Position numbers and translations under genes: made by a program. Below the pieces are notes generated by a model, which saw nothing but the letters and a program-made list of their open reading frames with translations, was not told the origin of the DNA and did no database searches. A DNA stretch of 64,000 nucleotides from Nocardia takedensis NBRC 100417 (GTDB lineage: Bacteria > Actinomycetota > Actinomycetes > Mycobacteriales > Mycobacteriaceae): positions 1 to 64,000 of the forward strand of contig NZ_BAGG01000265.1 in the NCBI RefSeq assembly GCF_000308695.1, written 5' to 3'. Positions 25,183-33,924 of this stretch are shown piece by piece. The number at the start of each line of letters is the position of its first letter. The first letter of the stretch is position 1.

Positions 25183-26763
25183 ATGCGCACGATTCCTCCC
25201 GCCCTGGCGGAACACTACCGACGGGAGGGGTGGTGGACCTCCGAGACCATCGGCGACATGCTCGCCGGCGGGCTCGCGGCCGCCCCCAACACCCCGTTCC
25301 AGGTGCACTCCACCGTGCGCCCGTGGTCGGGCACCTTCGGCGAGGTCGAGACGGTGGCGCGGCGACTGGCGGCCGGACTGCGCCGCCGCGGCGTCGGACC
25401 GGGCGACGTCATCGCCTTCCAACTGCCGAACTGGATGGAAGCCGCGGCGGTCTTCTGGGCCTCGGCGCTGCTCGGGGCCACCACGGTCCCGGTCGTGCAC
25501 TTCTACGGACACCGCGAACTCACCTACATCCTCGACGCGGTGCGACCGCGCGTGTTCGTCACCGCGGAGCGCTTCGGGACCAGTGAGTTCCCCGCCGAGA
25601 CCTACGCGCGGGTGCCGATCACGGGCGTGGTCGGCCGGGATTTCGAGGACTTGCTCGACGAGACCCCGATGCCGGGGGTGCTGCCCGTGGACGCCGCGCG
25701 AGCGGCCCTGATCGCGTTCACCTCCGGCACCACCCGCGCGCCCAAAGGCGTCGTGCACAGCCACCAGACCCTCGGCAACGAGACCCGCCAGTTGGCGAGC
25801 ACCTATCCGCGCGACCGCGGCCACCAACTCACCGCGGCCCCGGTCGGACATTTCATCGGCATGGTCAACGCGTTCCTGATCCCGGTGCTCGACGGTCAGC
25901 CGATCCACCTGATCGACGTGTGGGATCCCGCGCGGGTGCTGGCGCTGATGCTCAGCCACGACGTCACCGTCGGCGGCGGCGTGCCCTACTACGTGACCAG
26001 CCTGCTCGAACATCCCGACCACACCCCCGCCCACCTCGCGCGGATGCGCTACGCCGGACTCGGCGGCTCGAGCGTGCCCGCGGCGATCACCACCCGCCTG
26101 GCCGGGCACGGCATCACCGTCTTCCGCTCCTACGGCAGCACCGAACACCCCTCGATCACGGGCTCGCCGCACACCGCCCCCGAGGACAAGCGCCTGTTCA
26201 CCGACGGCCGGGCCCGCACCGGCGTCGAGATCAGACTCGCGCCCGACGGCGAAATCCTCAGTCGCGGACCGGATCTGTGCCTGGGCTACACCGACGAGGA
26301 GTTGACCGCGACCGCCTTCGACGCCGAAGGCTGGTACCACACCGGTGATATCGGCGTCCTGGACGAGGACGGCTACCTGACGATCACCGACCGCAAATCC
26401 GATGTCATCATCCGCGGCGGGGAGAACATCAGCGCCCTCGAGGTCGAGGAGGTGCTGCTCACGTTGGCGGGGGTGGCCGAGGCGATCGCGGTCGCGGTGC
26501 CCGACGAGAGCCTGGGCGAACGGGCCGCGGCGGTGCTGCGCCTACTGCCCGGCGCACAGGCGCCGACGCTGGAACAGCTGCGCGAGCACTTCGCCGCGGC
26601 GGGACTGGCCAAGCAGAAGTGGCCCGAGCAGATCCACGTCGTGGCCGACTTCCCGCGCACCCCCAGCGGCAAGATCCAGAAATTCGTGGTCCGCCGCGAG
26701 TTGCGCGCGGGCACGGCATTGCCACCCGACAGTCGAGAGAATACGATTCTCACTAGACGATAA
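25183..26763 (+). CDS. Acyl-CoA synthetase, alicyclic-acid CoA ligase-like
   Basis: 526-residue class I adenylate-forming enzyme. Seen: IAFTSGTTRAPKGVVHSH (about 183-200), FRSYGSTEHPS, WYHTGDIGVLDEDG, the hinge DRKSDVIIRGGENI and the C-terminal PRTPSGKIQKFVVR lysine. The N-terminus (REGWW..ETIGDML) and GDVIAFQLPNWMEAAA recall cyclohexanecarboxylate-CoA ligases, which would suit an alicyclic acid, but this is judged by eye. The ATG at 25183 follows GGAGAAGGGG. It is the first gene of a unit continuing into the amidohydrolase 11 bp downstream, with an operator in its last codons. Confidence 0.92.
   Translation: MRTIPPALAEHYRREGWWTSETIGDMLAGGLAAAPNTPFQVHSTVRPWSGTFGEVETVARRLAAGLRRRGVGPGDVIAFQLPNWMEAAAVFWASALLGATTVPVVHFYGHRELTYILDAVRPRVFVTAERFGTSEFPAETYARVPITGVVGRDFEDLLDETPMPGVLPVDAARAALIAFTSGTTRAPKGVVHSHQTLGNETRQLASTYPRDRGHQLTAAPVGHFIGMVNAFLIPVLDGQPIHLIDVWDPARVLALMLSHDVTVGGGVPYYVTSLLEHPDHTPAHLARMRYAGLGGSSVPAAITTRLAGHGITVFRSYGSTEHPSITGSPHTAPEDKRLFTDGRARTGVEIRLAPDGEILSRGPDLCLGYTDEELTATAFDAEGWYHTGDIGVLDEDGYLTITDRKSDVIIRGGENISALEVEEVLLTLAGVAEAIAVAVPDESLGERAAAVLRLLPGAQAPTLEQLREHFAAAGLAKQKWPEQIHVVADFPRTPSGKIQKFVVRRELRAGTALPPDSRENTILTRR
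26737..26751. promoter_or_regulatory. GAGAAT-ACG-ATTCTC operator before the second amidohydrolase
   Basis: Perfect 6-bp arms with a 3-bp spacer, embedded in the final codons of the acyl-CoA ligase and 24 bp before the next start. This implies a separate, regulated promoter for the 26.8-30.2 kb unit. Confidence 0.68.
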
Positions 26764-26774
26764 GGAGAATTCCT

Positions 26775-27971
26775 ATGACGAAGATCGACCTTCCGTACCA
26801 GCTCTTCGACGCGGACAACCACCTCTACGAGAGCAAGGACGCGCTGACCCGGCACCTGCCCGAGCAGTACTCGAAGGCCATCCAGTACATCGAGATCAAC
26901 GGCCGCACCAAGATCGCCATCCTCGGCCAGATCAGCGAGTACATCCCCAACCCCACCTTCGAGGTGGTGGCCCGCCCCGGCGCGATGGAGGAGTACTTCA
27001 AGCACGGCAACCCCGAGGGCAAGAGCCGCCGCGAGATCTTCGGCGAGCCGATGCGCGCCATCGACGCCTTTCGCGATCCGGTCGCGCGCCTGCAGGTCAT
27101 GGACGACCTCCAGTTGCACCGGTCGCTGATGTTCCCGACCCTGGCCAGCCTGGTCGAGGAGCGCATGCGCCACCACCCCGAACTCATCCACGCGGTGATC
27201 AGCTCGCTCAACAAGTGGATGCTCGAAACCTGGGGCCAGGACGGCGCTTTCGTGCACTCCGACCGGATCTTCACCGTCCCGGTCATCACGCTGCCGATCG
27301 TCGAGCGCGCCATCGACGAATTGAACTGGGCCGTGGTCGAACACGGTGCCAAGGCGATCCTGGTGCGCCCCGCGCCGGTCCCGGGCCTGCGCGGTATGCG
27401 CTCGTTCGCCCAGCCCGAATTCGATCCGTTCTGGAAGCGGGTCGTCGAACTCGACGTGCTGGTCACCATGCACTCCTCCGACAGCGGCTACCAGCGCTTC
27501 GACGCCGAGTGGGACGGCAACAGCCTGGAGATGCTGCCGTTCCAGACCAACACCTTCGCGATGGTCAACCAGTGGCGCCCCGTCAGCGACGCGGTCGCCT
27601 CCTGGGTGTGCCACGGTGCGCTGAACCGGTTCCCGGAGTTGAAGATCGCGGTCATCGAGAACGGCTGCGCCTGGCTGGAACCGCTGCTGCAGCAGTTGAC
27701 CGACGTGTTCAAGAAGGCGCCGGAGGGCTTCGGTTTCCGCAACCCGATCGAGGCCATCAAGCAGAGCCTCTACGTCAGCCCGTTCTGGGAAGAGGATCTC
27801 GACCGACTCTCCAGCGTCATCGGCGCGGACCACGTGCTCTTCGGCTCGGACTGGCCGCATCCGGAGGGCCTGGCCGAACCCGCGCGCTACATCAACGAGA
27901 TCAAGGACATGCCCCTGGAGAACCAGGCCGGGATCATGGGCGGCAACCTCGCGAGGCTGCTGAAGGTATGA
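26775..27971 (+). CDS. Amidohydrolase-family (TIM-barrel) hydrolase
   Basis: 398 residues, amidohydrolase_2 type. Seen: FDADNHLYESKDAL at the N-terminus, RSLMFPTLASLVEE, LVRPAPVPGLRG, the central VTMHSSDSGY with its His, WVCHGALNRFPELKIAVIENG and the metal Asp motif LFGSDWPHPEG. Such enzymes act on ring or acyl intermediates in actinobacterial steroid- and terpene-type pathways. The ATG follows AAGGAG at good spacing. It overlaps the next ligase gene by 4 bp (ATGA), so the two are translated together. Only distantly related to the enzyme at 8529; the two may serve successive hydrolytic steps. Confidence 0.92.
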   Translation: MTKIDLPYQLFDADNHLYESKDALTRHLPEQYSKAIQYIEINGRTKIAILGQISEYIPNPTFEVVARPGAMEEYFKHGNPEGKSRREIFGEPMRAIDAFRDPVARLQVMDDLQLHRSLMFPTLASLVEERMRHHPELIHAVISSLNKWMLETWGQDGAFVHSDRIFTVPVITLPIVERAIDELNWAVVEHGAKAILVRPAPVPGLRGMRSFAQPEFDPFWKRVVELDVLVTMHSSDSGYQRFDAEWDGNSLEMLPFQTNTFAMVNQWRPVSDAVASWVCHGALNRFPELKIAVIENGCAWLEPLLQQLTDVFKKAPEGFGFRNPIEAIKQSLYVSPFWEEDLDRLSSVIGADHVLFGSDWPHPEGLAEPARYINEIKDMPLENQAGIMGGNLARLLKV

Positions 27972-29401
27972 CCTGGGACACGATCCCGCAGATGGTGCTC
28001 AGCGCGGCCGACCGCTTCGGCGATGCCGAAGCGGTCGTCGACGGCGATCTGCGGTGGAGCTTCACCGAACTCGTCGACCGGGTGCGGGTCGCCGCGGGCG
28101 CCTACGCCGGTCTCGGGATCGAGCGCGGCGACCGCGTCGCGCTGTGGGCGCCCAACAGCGCCGAGTGGATCGTGGCGGCCTTCGGCCTGCTCACCGCGGG
28201 CGGGGTACTGGTGCCGGTGAACACCCGGTTCAAGGCCGAGGAGGCGGGCGAGGTCATCCGGCGCAGCGGCGCGAAGGCCGTGCTGGTGCAGCAGGGTTTC
28301 CTCGGGACCGACTACAGCGGTGTCGCCGAGGTGCCGGTGCTCGACCTGAAGTCGGAATTCCTCACCGCCGCCAACCCTTTCGAACGGCCGGTGGACGGCG
28401 AGGACATCGCCGACATCGTGTTCACTTCCGGCACCACCGGCCGCCCCAAGGGCGTGCTGATGAACCACCGGCAGACCTTGCGGCTCTACACCGAATGGTG
28501 CGACCTGGCGGGGTTGCGACAAGGCGACCGGTACCTGCTGGTCAACCCGTTCTTCCACACCTTCGGCTACAAGGCCGGTCTGGTCGCCTCGCTGGTGCGC
28601 GGGGCGACGATGTTGCCGGTGCCCGTCTTCGACGTGGACGCGGTGCTGGATCTGGTGGAACGCGAACGGGTGACGATGCTGCCGGGACCGCCGACGCTCT
28701 ACCATTCGCTGCTCGAGGCCGCGGGTGAGCGCGACCTGTCCTCGCTGCGCAACGCGGTCACCGGCTCGGCCGACATCCCGGTGGAGCTGATCCGCCGGGT
28801 GCGCGAGGAACTGCCGTTCGAGTCGATCATGACCGGTTACGGGCTCACCGAGGCGGGCACGGCCACGGCCTCGCGGCCCGGCGACAGTTTCGAGCAGATC
28901 GCGACCACCGTCGGCAAGCCGTGCGACGGCGTGCAGATCGACCTGGCCGCGGACGGCGAGGTGCTGGTGCGCGGATACACCGTCATGCAGGGCTATCTCG
29001 ACGATCCGGAGGCCACCGCCGCCGCGATCGACGCCGACGGGTGGCTGCACACCGGCGATCTGGGCGAACTCGATCCCGACGGGCGGTTGCGCATCGTCGG
29101 GCGCAAGAAGGACATGTTCATCGTCGGCGGCTTCAACGCCTACCCGGCCGAGATCGAGGGCTTCCTGCTCGAACATCCGGCGGTGGCCCAGGTCGCCGTG
29201 ATCGGGGTGCCCGACGAGCGACTCGGGCAGGTGGGGCGCGCGTTCGTCGTCACCAAAGGCCCGGTGTCCGAACAGGAACTGATCGCCTGGAGCCGCGAAC
29301 GCATGGCAGGCTACAAGGTGCCGCGCACGGTGCGTTTCCTGGCCACACTGCCGCTCAACGCGACCGGCAAAGTGGCCAAGGACCAGTTGGACGCCGCATG
29401 A
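27968..29401 (+). CDS. Acyl-CoA synthetase, FadD3-like
   Basis: 477 residues. Seen: IVFTSGTTGRPKGVLMNH (about 153-170), FHTFGYKAGL, TGYGLTEAGT, WLHTGDLGELDPDG, the hinge GRKKDMFIVGGFNAYP and the C-terminal PLNATGKVAKDQL lysine. Overall it resembles FadD3, the ligase that activates the C/D-ring hexahydroindane propionate in steroid breakdown, by pattern and length; the real substrate is unproven. The start is the ATG overlapping the amidohydrolase stop; the open frame extends far upstream but is a shadow of other genes. It overlaps the following MaoC gene by ATGA. Confidence 0.93.
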   Translation: MTWDTIPQMVLSAADRFGDAEAVVDGDLRWSFTELVDRVRVAAGAYAGLGIERGDRVALWAPNSAEWIVAAFGLLTAGGVLVPVNTRFKAEEAGEVIRRSGAKAVLVQQGFLGTDYSGVAEVPVLDLKSEFLTAANPFERPVDGEDIADIVFTSGTTGRPKGVLMNHRQTLRLYTEWCDLAGLRQGDRYLLVNPFFHTFGYKAGLVASLVRGATMLPVPVFDVDAVLDLVERERVTMLPGPPTLYHSLLEAAGERDLSSLRNAVTGSADIPVELIRRVREELPFESIMTGYGLTEAGTATASRPGDSFEQIATTVGKPCDGVQIDLAADGEVLVRGYTVMQGYLDDPEATAAAIDADGWLHTGDLGELDPDGRLRIVGRKKDMFIVGGFNAYPAEIEGFLLEHPAVAQVAVIGVPDERLGQVGRAFVVTKGPVSEQELIAWSRERMAGYKVPRTVRFLATLPLNATGKVAKDQLDAA

Positions 29402-29859
29402 ACGCGGTACGCGAATTCGCCGACTTCGACGCCCTGCGCGCCGCGGTCGGCGCCGAACTCGGCGCGAGCGAATGGATCGAGATCGACCAGGCGCGCATCG
29501 ACCTGTTCGCGCGGGCGACCGGTGACCACCAGTGGATCCACGTCGACCCCGTGCGGGCCGCCGACGGCCCGTACGGGCGCACCATCGCGCACGGCTTCCT
29601 GACCTTGGCCCTGCTCGCGCCGATCGCCCAGCAGCTGATGACGGTGCGGGCGGCGCGCTCGGCGATCAACTACGGCCTGGACCGGGTGCGCTTCCCGAGT
29701 CCGGTCCCGGTCGGCAGCCGGGTGCGCGGCACGATCGCGCTGAGCGCCGTCGACGAGGTCCCCGGCGGCGTGCAGGTCCGCCGCACCGTCACCATCGCGG
29801 CCGAAGGGGCCGACCGTCCGGCGTGCGTGGCCGAGCACCTCGTGCGCTATCTGGCCTGA
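29398..29859 (+). CDS. MaoC-family (R)-specific enoyl-CoA hydratase
   Basis: 153-residue single hot-dog hydratase. The hydratase-2 motif is present: ATGDHQWIHVDPVRA with Asp43 and His48 as the catalytic pair, then GPYGRTIAHGFLTLALL. It hydrates a trans-2-enoyl-CoA to the (R)-3-hydroxy form, or runs in reverse. It overlaps the ligase stop by 4 bp and is followed 29 bp later by a small barrel protein. Length is right for a stand-alone member forming a homodimer. Confidence 0.9.
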   Translation: MNAVREFADFDALRAAVGAELGASEWIEIDQARIDLFARATGDHQWIHVDPVRAADGPYGRTIAHGFLTLALLAPIAQQLMTVRAARSAINYGLDRVRFPSPVPVGSRVRGTIALSAVDEVPGGVQVRRTVTIAAEGADRPACVAEHLVRYLA

Positions 29860-29888
29860 GACCGAACACCCGACAGGAGAGAACACCG

Positions 29889-30197
29889 ATGGCACAACGA
29901 CTGCTGGTCTTCGCGACCCCGCGCGCGGGAGCCGAAGAGGAATACGAGAAGTGGTACTCCGAGGTCCACATCCCCGAGATGTTGGAGATCCCCGGTGTCG
30001 TCTCCGCCGAATGGCACCGCCTGGTGCGCGGCGGACCCGATGACGAGAGTCACCTGTCGGTCTTCGTCCTGGCCGCCGACGCGGAGGCGACCGCCGTGCT
30101 GGGCGAGTTGCGCGCGCGTTCCACCGACGGCCGCATGACCATGTCCCCCGCCGTCGACCCGACGCACACCAAGATCACGGTGTACGAAGCCCTCTGA
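29889..30197 (+). CDS. Small EthD-like/dimeric alpha-beta barrel protein
   Basis: 102 residues. The pattern LLVFATPRAGAEEEYEKWYSE..IPEML..PGVVSAEWHRL fits ferredoxin-like dimeric alpha-beta barrels (EthD/YciI-like), in which a short strand is followed by a helix with a Trp-Tyr and His pair. Such proteins often serve as accessory or isomerase-like partners in catabolic operons; the exact function is unknown. The ATG at 29889 follows GGAGAG. It is the last gene before a strong terminator. Confidence 0.82.
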   Translation: MAQRLLVFATPRAGAEEEYEKWYSEVHIPEMLEIPGVVSAEWHRLVRGGPDDESHLSVFVLAADAEATAVLGELRARSTDGRMTMSPAVDPTHTKITVYEAL

Positions 30198-30216
30198 TCC
30201 GGCAAGCCACCGCAGA

Positions 30217-30253
30217 CACTTCGGCGCCCGCCTTCGCGGCGGGCGCCGAAGTG
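30217..30253. terminator. Bidirectional terminator
   Basis: Perfect 16-bp stem: CACTTCGGCGCCCGCC (30217-30232) pairs with GGCGGGCGCCGAAGTG (30238-30253) around a 5-base loop. It lies between convergent operons, so it probably ends both. Confidence 0.85.
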
Positions 30254-30293
30254 CTGTGTCGGGGACCGCTGCGATCCCGCGAGATCGGCGGAC

Positions 30294-31454
30294 TCAGCGT
30301 CCGGAGCCTTCGAGGATCGTGACCGCCGAGACGGCCGTGGGTCCGCCGAGGTTGTGCGCCAGCCCGATCCGCGCGCCGTCGACCTGGTTGACCGCCGTGC
30401 CGCGCAACTGCTCGAACAACTCCACGCACTGGGCCACCCCGGTCGCACCGGGCGGATGCCCCTTGGACTTGAGACCGCCGCTGGGATTGACCGGCAGCGC
30501 GCCGCCGACCTCGGTCACACCCGCCTCCAGCAGCTTCCAGCCCTCGAAACGGTCGGCGAAACCGAGATCCTCGTAGCTCATCAGCTCGATGCCGGTGAAA
30601 TAGTCGTGCACTTCGGCCACGTCGATGTCGGCCGGGTCGAGGCCGGCCATGTCGAAGGCGCGCTTGGCCGCGCGCACGGTCGCGGGGAAGGTGGTCAGAT
30701 CGGGCCGGTGCTGATGCATCACCGTGTCCAGGCCGAGGCCGACACCGCGCACCCACACCGGGGCGTCGGTGTAGCGGTCCACCACGTCCTCGGCGGCCAG
30801 GATCAGCGCCGCGGCGCCGTCGCTCTGCGGCACGCAGTCGTAGACGCCGAACGGGTCGGCCACGATCGGGGCGGCCAGCGCCTGTTCGACGGTGATCTCG
30901 AAACGCAGGCGCGCCTTGGGATTGCGCGCGCCGTGCCGATGGTTCTTCACCGCGACCATCGCCAGATGCTCACGGGTGGCCCGGGATTCGTGCAGATACC
31001 GGTTGACGTGCAGCGCGAAACCGGCGGGCGCGAACAGGCCGAGTTGGTAATCCCAGGCCCGGTGGCGCGTCATCGCCTCCCACTCGCGCAGCATGTCCTT
31101 CTCGGCGGTCTCGCGCAGTTTGTCCGCGCCGATCACCAACGCCACGTCGACCGCGCCGGAGGCGATGGCGTAGAGGGCGTTGCGGACCGCGTCGTTGCCG
31201 GTGGCGCAGGAGTTCTCGATATGGGTGACGGGTAGGTCGGGCATGCCGAGCGAATCGGCGAGCACCCCGGCCGGGAACCCGTCGGTGGTGCGCAGGGCGC
31301 CGAACCAGGCGGCCTGGATCTCGGCGGTGCGCATCCCCTTGTCCACCGTGGCCACACAGTCGGCGAAGGCCATCGGCAGCAGGTCCTGCACGCCGAGGGC
31401 GAAGTGTTCGGCGAACGGGGTCATGCCCGCGCCGACGACGGCGACTCTTCTCAT
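30294..31454 (-). CDS. SCP2-type thiolase (lipid-transfer-like acetyl-CoA acetyltransferase)
   Basis: 386 residues, thiolase superfamily. Seen: VAVVGAGMTPFAEH at the start, nucleophile loop ENSCATGND with Cys83, EVHDYFTGIELMSYEDLGF, the histidine motif SKGHPPGATG and C-terminal GLAHNLGGPTAVSA. Retention of the Cys suggests true thiolytic chemistry, unlike Ltp2-type retro-aldolases that lack it. It overlaps the upstream HMGS-like/DUF35 gene by 4 bp; SCP2 thiolases normally need such a DUF35 partner to bind CoA, so the two probably form a complex. It is the last gene of a minus-strand operon starting with the aldehyde dehydrogenase. Confidence 0.9.
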   Translation of the reverse strand: MRRVAVVGAGMTPFAEHFALGVQDLLPMAFADCVATVDKGMRTAEIQAAWFGALRTTDGFPAGVLADSLGMPDLPVTHIENSCATGNDAVRNALYAIASGAVDVALVIGADKLRETAEKDMLREWEAMTRHRAWDYQLGLFAPAGFALHVNRYLHESRATREHLAMVAVKNHRHGARNPKARLRFEITVEQALAAPIVADPFGVYDCVPQSDGAAALILAAEDVVDRYTDAPVWVRGVGLGLDTVMHQHRPDLTTFPATVRAAKRAFDMAGLDPADIDVAEVHDYFTGIELMSYEDLGFADRFEGWKLLEAGVTEVGGALPVNPSGGLKSKGHPPGATGVAQCVELFEQLRGTAVNQVDGARIGLAHNLGGPTAVSAVTILEGSGR

Positions 31455-32674
31455 GCCGCTTCCTCTCCGTTCGCGCCGTCGGCCGCCTGCGGGCCGGGTA
31501 CCAGGCCGTCGGTGTCCGGTTCGAAGGCGTAGCCGTAGTCGGGCACGCCCGAGCGGACCGCCCCGCGCCGCAACACCATTCGGCCGCGGGTCCCGATGCG
31601 GGCCGTGCCCGCGTCGGCTCCGGTGACCCGCGCCAGCGCACGCACACCGACGCCGTCGAGTTCCACGATCACCAGCGTGTAGGGGCTTTCCAGACCGGGC
31701 ACGGGCAACCGGACCGTGGTCTGGGTGTAGACCGTTCCGGTGCGCGGCAGCGGCACCAAGGTGTAGTCGGTAGCCAGCGTCCCGTCGGGGCCCAGGCGGT
31801 AGCGGGGCGGGAAGTCGAGGTCGTCGCTGCCCGCGAAACGGCCCGCCTCCCAGCGCACTTTGGCCTCGAACGCGCGATCGTAGGCGGCCAGCGACAACGG
31901 CAGGTCGTCGCCGGGTTCGTACACGGTCTCGGGCAGTTCGCGGGCGGCGGGCTCGACCCGGGCCACGCCGACCGGCCCCGCGCTCACGGTGACACCGGAC
32001 AGGCTGGCCTGTTCGACGCCGACCAGCAGGCCCGCGGTCTCCCATTCGGCCATCGCGGCCAGCGCGAACAGCGCGGAGGACGCGCCCGTGGTCGGCACCC
32101 GGGGCGGGGAGGTCCGGCACAGGGCCGTGGCCTGGTCGTGGTCCACCCCGGCGACCGCGACGGGAGTGTCGAGCCAGGCCGCCGACAGCGAGGCGACCAG
32201 TCCGCGTTCGCGCAGCAACCGAGGGTCGCCGTAGTCGTGCACACCGGTGGCATTGCGGGTGCGCACCGGCAGACTGCGCGAGACCCTGGCGGTGGTGCGG
32301 ACCTGGAGGCCGCCGTGTTCGCCGACCCAGGCCGCCGCCGCGCCCGCGGGCTCGAGGTCGACGCCGATCACCAGGGTGCGCGGCCGCGCCGAACTGAGCG
32401 CGTCCAGCGTGGCGGGCGCGCCGCCGAGTCGTTCGACGACCTCGAGTTCGGGATCGAGGCCCAGGCCCGCCAGCAGGACCGCGGCGTTGGCGCTGTCGAC
32501 CAACGGCAGTTCCCGGCTGACCAGCACCACCCGTTCCACCGGTTCACCGCCGCCGAGCGCGGCTCGGCCCGCCTCCACCGCCAAGGTGACGGCGTCCTCG
32601 TCGGGTCCGGCCACGCGACTGTGGCGCGCGCCCCAGCACGGCAGGTAGGTGCCCATGGCGGTGACGTGCGGCAT
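31451..32674 (-). CDS. HMG-CoA synthase-like protein fused to a DUF35/OB-fold domain
   Basis: 407 residues. The N-terminal about 260 residues follow a degenerate HMG-CoA synthase/thiolase pattern (MGTYLPCWG, DAVTLAVEAGRAAL, RTLVIGVDLEP, GASSALFALAAMAE); I see no clear catalytic Cys-His-Glu set, so it may be structural. The C-terminal about 130 residues are a DUF35-like OB-fold (FPPRYRLGPDG, TVYTQTTVRLPVPG, YTLVIVELDGVGVRALARV, GYAFEPD) that usually binds the CoA thioester for a thiolase partner. The partner is probably the thiolase whose start overlaps this stop. The ATG at 32674 has AAGGACGAG upstream. Confidence 0.82.
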   Translation of the reverse strand: MPHVTAMGTYLPCWGARHSRVAGPDEDAVTLAVEAGRAALGGGEPVERVVLVSRELPLVDSANAAVLLAGLGLDPELEVVERLGGAPATLDALSSARPRTLVIGVDLEPAGAAAAWVGEHGGLQVRTTARVSRSLPVRTRNATGVHDYGDPRLLRERGLVASLSAAWLDTPVAVAGVDHDQATALCRTSPPRVPTTGASSALFALAAMAEWETAGLLVGVEQASLSGVTVSAGPVGVARVEPAARELPETVYEPGDDLPLSLAAYDRAFEAKVRWEAGRFAGSDDLDFPPRYRLGPDGTLATDYTLVPLPRTGTVYTQTTVRLPVPGLESPYTLVIVELDGVGVRALARVTGADAGTARIGTRGRMVLRRGAVRSGVPDYGYAFEPDTDGLVPGPQAADGANGEEAA

Positions 32675-32691
32675 CGCTCGTCCTTCCGGTG

Positions 32692-33924
32692 TCAGGAGAC
32701 CGCGCCCGCGGTCTTCAACTCGATGACCCGATCCCAGTCCAGTCCCAGTTCGAGCAGGATCTCCTCGGTCTGGGCGGCGAATTCCGGACCGGGGCGCAGT
32801 CGCGGCGCGGTCACGTCGAATTGCACCGGGCTGGAGACCAGTTCGAGCTCGCCCGCGGGCAGCACGTACTCGTTGGCGCGGATCTGGGAATCGGCGAGCA
32901 CCTGCTGGGAGTCCTGCACGGGCGCCCAGGGTCCCGCCAGTCCGGTGAAGCGTTCGCTCCACTCGGCCAGCGTGCGCGCGCCGATCGCCTCGCGCAGGAT
33001 CGCCACCGCCTCGGCGGTGTGCTCGGCGATGGCGGCCGCGTCGGCGAAGCGCGGGTCCTCGGCCAGTTCCGGGCGGTCCAGGTGCCGGACCACGTCGGCC
33101 CAGAACTTGCCGGGCTGCAACATGACCAGCGACAGGTAGCGTCCGTCGGCGGTCTCGTACAGCCCCGAGAGCGGATTGGTGGGCGCGCCGTGCGCGCCCG
33201 GCTTCGGCGCGACCATCGGCTGCTTCTGCTGGGCCGAGAGCGCGACGGTGTGCCCCATCGACCACAGCCCGCTGCCGAGCAGCGAGACGTCGACCACCGA
33301 GGTCTCCCCGGTGCGTTCGCGTTTGAGCAGCGCCGCCGCGATGCCGCCCGCGAGGTTGGTCCCGGAGATGGTGTCGCCGAAGGCCGGGCCGGGCGGTTGG
33401 ATCATGCCGGGTGTCCCGGGCGGGGTGATGGTGGCGGCGATGCCGCCGCGGCACCAGAACGCGGTCATGTCGTAGCCGCCGCGGTCGGATTCGGCGCCGC
33501 GCGGCCCGAGCGCACTGCCCCTGGCGTAGACGATGGCCGGGTTCACGGCGCGGATGTCGTCGAGGTCGATGCCGAATTTGGCGCGGGCCCCCGGTAGGAA
33601 GCTGGTCAGGAACACGTCCGCGGTCCTGGCCAACTCGTGCACCACCGCGCGCCCTTCCGGCACGGACATGTCGACGCCGATGCTGCGCTTGCCCCGATTG
33701 GCGTGCTCCACATTGGGATTCGGATCGCCCTCGACGGTGAACGGGCCGACCCGGCGCAGTCCGCGCTGCGGGTCGCCGGTCACCGCGTGCTCGACCTTGA
33801 TCACGTCGGCGCCCCAGTCGGCCAGCACCGCGCCCGCCGAGGGCACGAAACCGTACATGGCGACCTCGAGCACACGGATGCCGGCGAGCGGGCCGCTCAC
33901 AGTGTCACCCTGCGGGCCGCTCAT
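32692..33924 (-). CDS. Class III CoA transferase (CaiB/BaiF family)
   Basis: 410 residues. These enzymes move CoA between acids or epimerise 2-methylacyl-CoAs. Seen: PLAGIRVLEVAMYGFVP near the start, ADWGADVIKVEH (about 37-48), NRGKRSIGVDM, the catalytic Asp region AFGDTISGTN (Asp about 180) and KRERTGETSVVDVSL. It starts by ATGA overlap with the aldehyde dehydrogenase stop. A 2-methylacyl-CoA epimerase (AMACR-like) role would suit branched side-chain breakdown, but CoA transfer cannot be excluded. Confidence 0.9.
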   Translation of the reverse strand: MSGPQGDTVSGPLAGIRVLEVAMYGFVPSAGAVLADWGADVIKVEHAVTGDPQRGLRRVGPFTVEGDPNPNVEHANRGKRSIGVDMSVPEGRAVVHELARTADVFLTSFLPGARAKFGIDLDDIRAVNPAIVYARGSALGPRGAESDRGGYDMTAFWCRGGIAATITPPGTPGMIQPPGPAFGDTISGTNLAGGIAAALLKRERTGETSVVDVSLLGSGLWSMGHTVALSAQQKQPMVAPKPGAHGAPTNPLSGLYETADGRYLSLVMLQPGKFWADVVRHLDRPELAEDPRFADAAAIAEHTAEAVAILREAIGARTLAEWSERFTGLAGPWAPVQDSQQVLADSQIRANEYVLPAGELELVSSPVQFDVTAPRLRPGPEFAAQTEEILLELGLDWDRVIELKTAGAVS

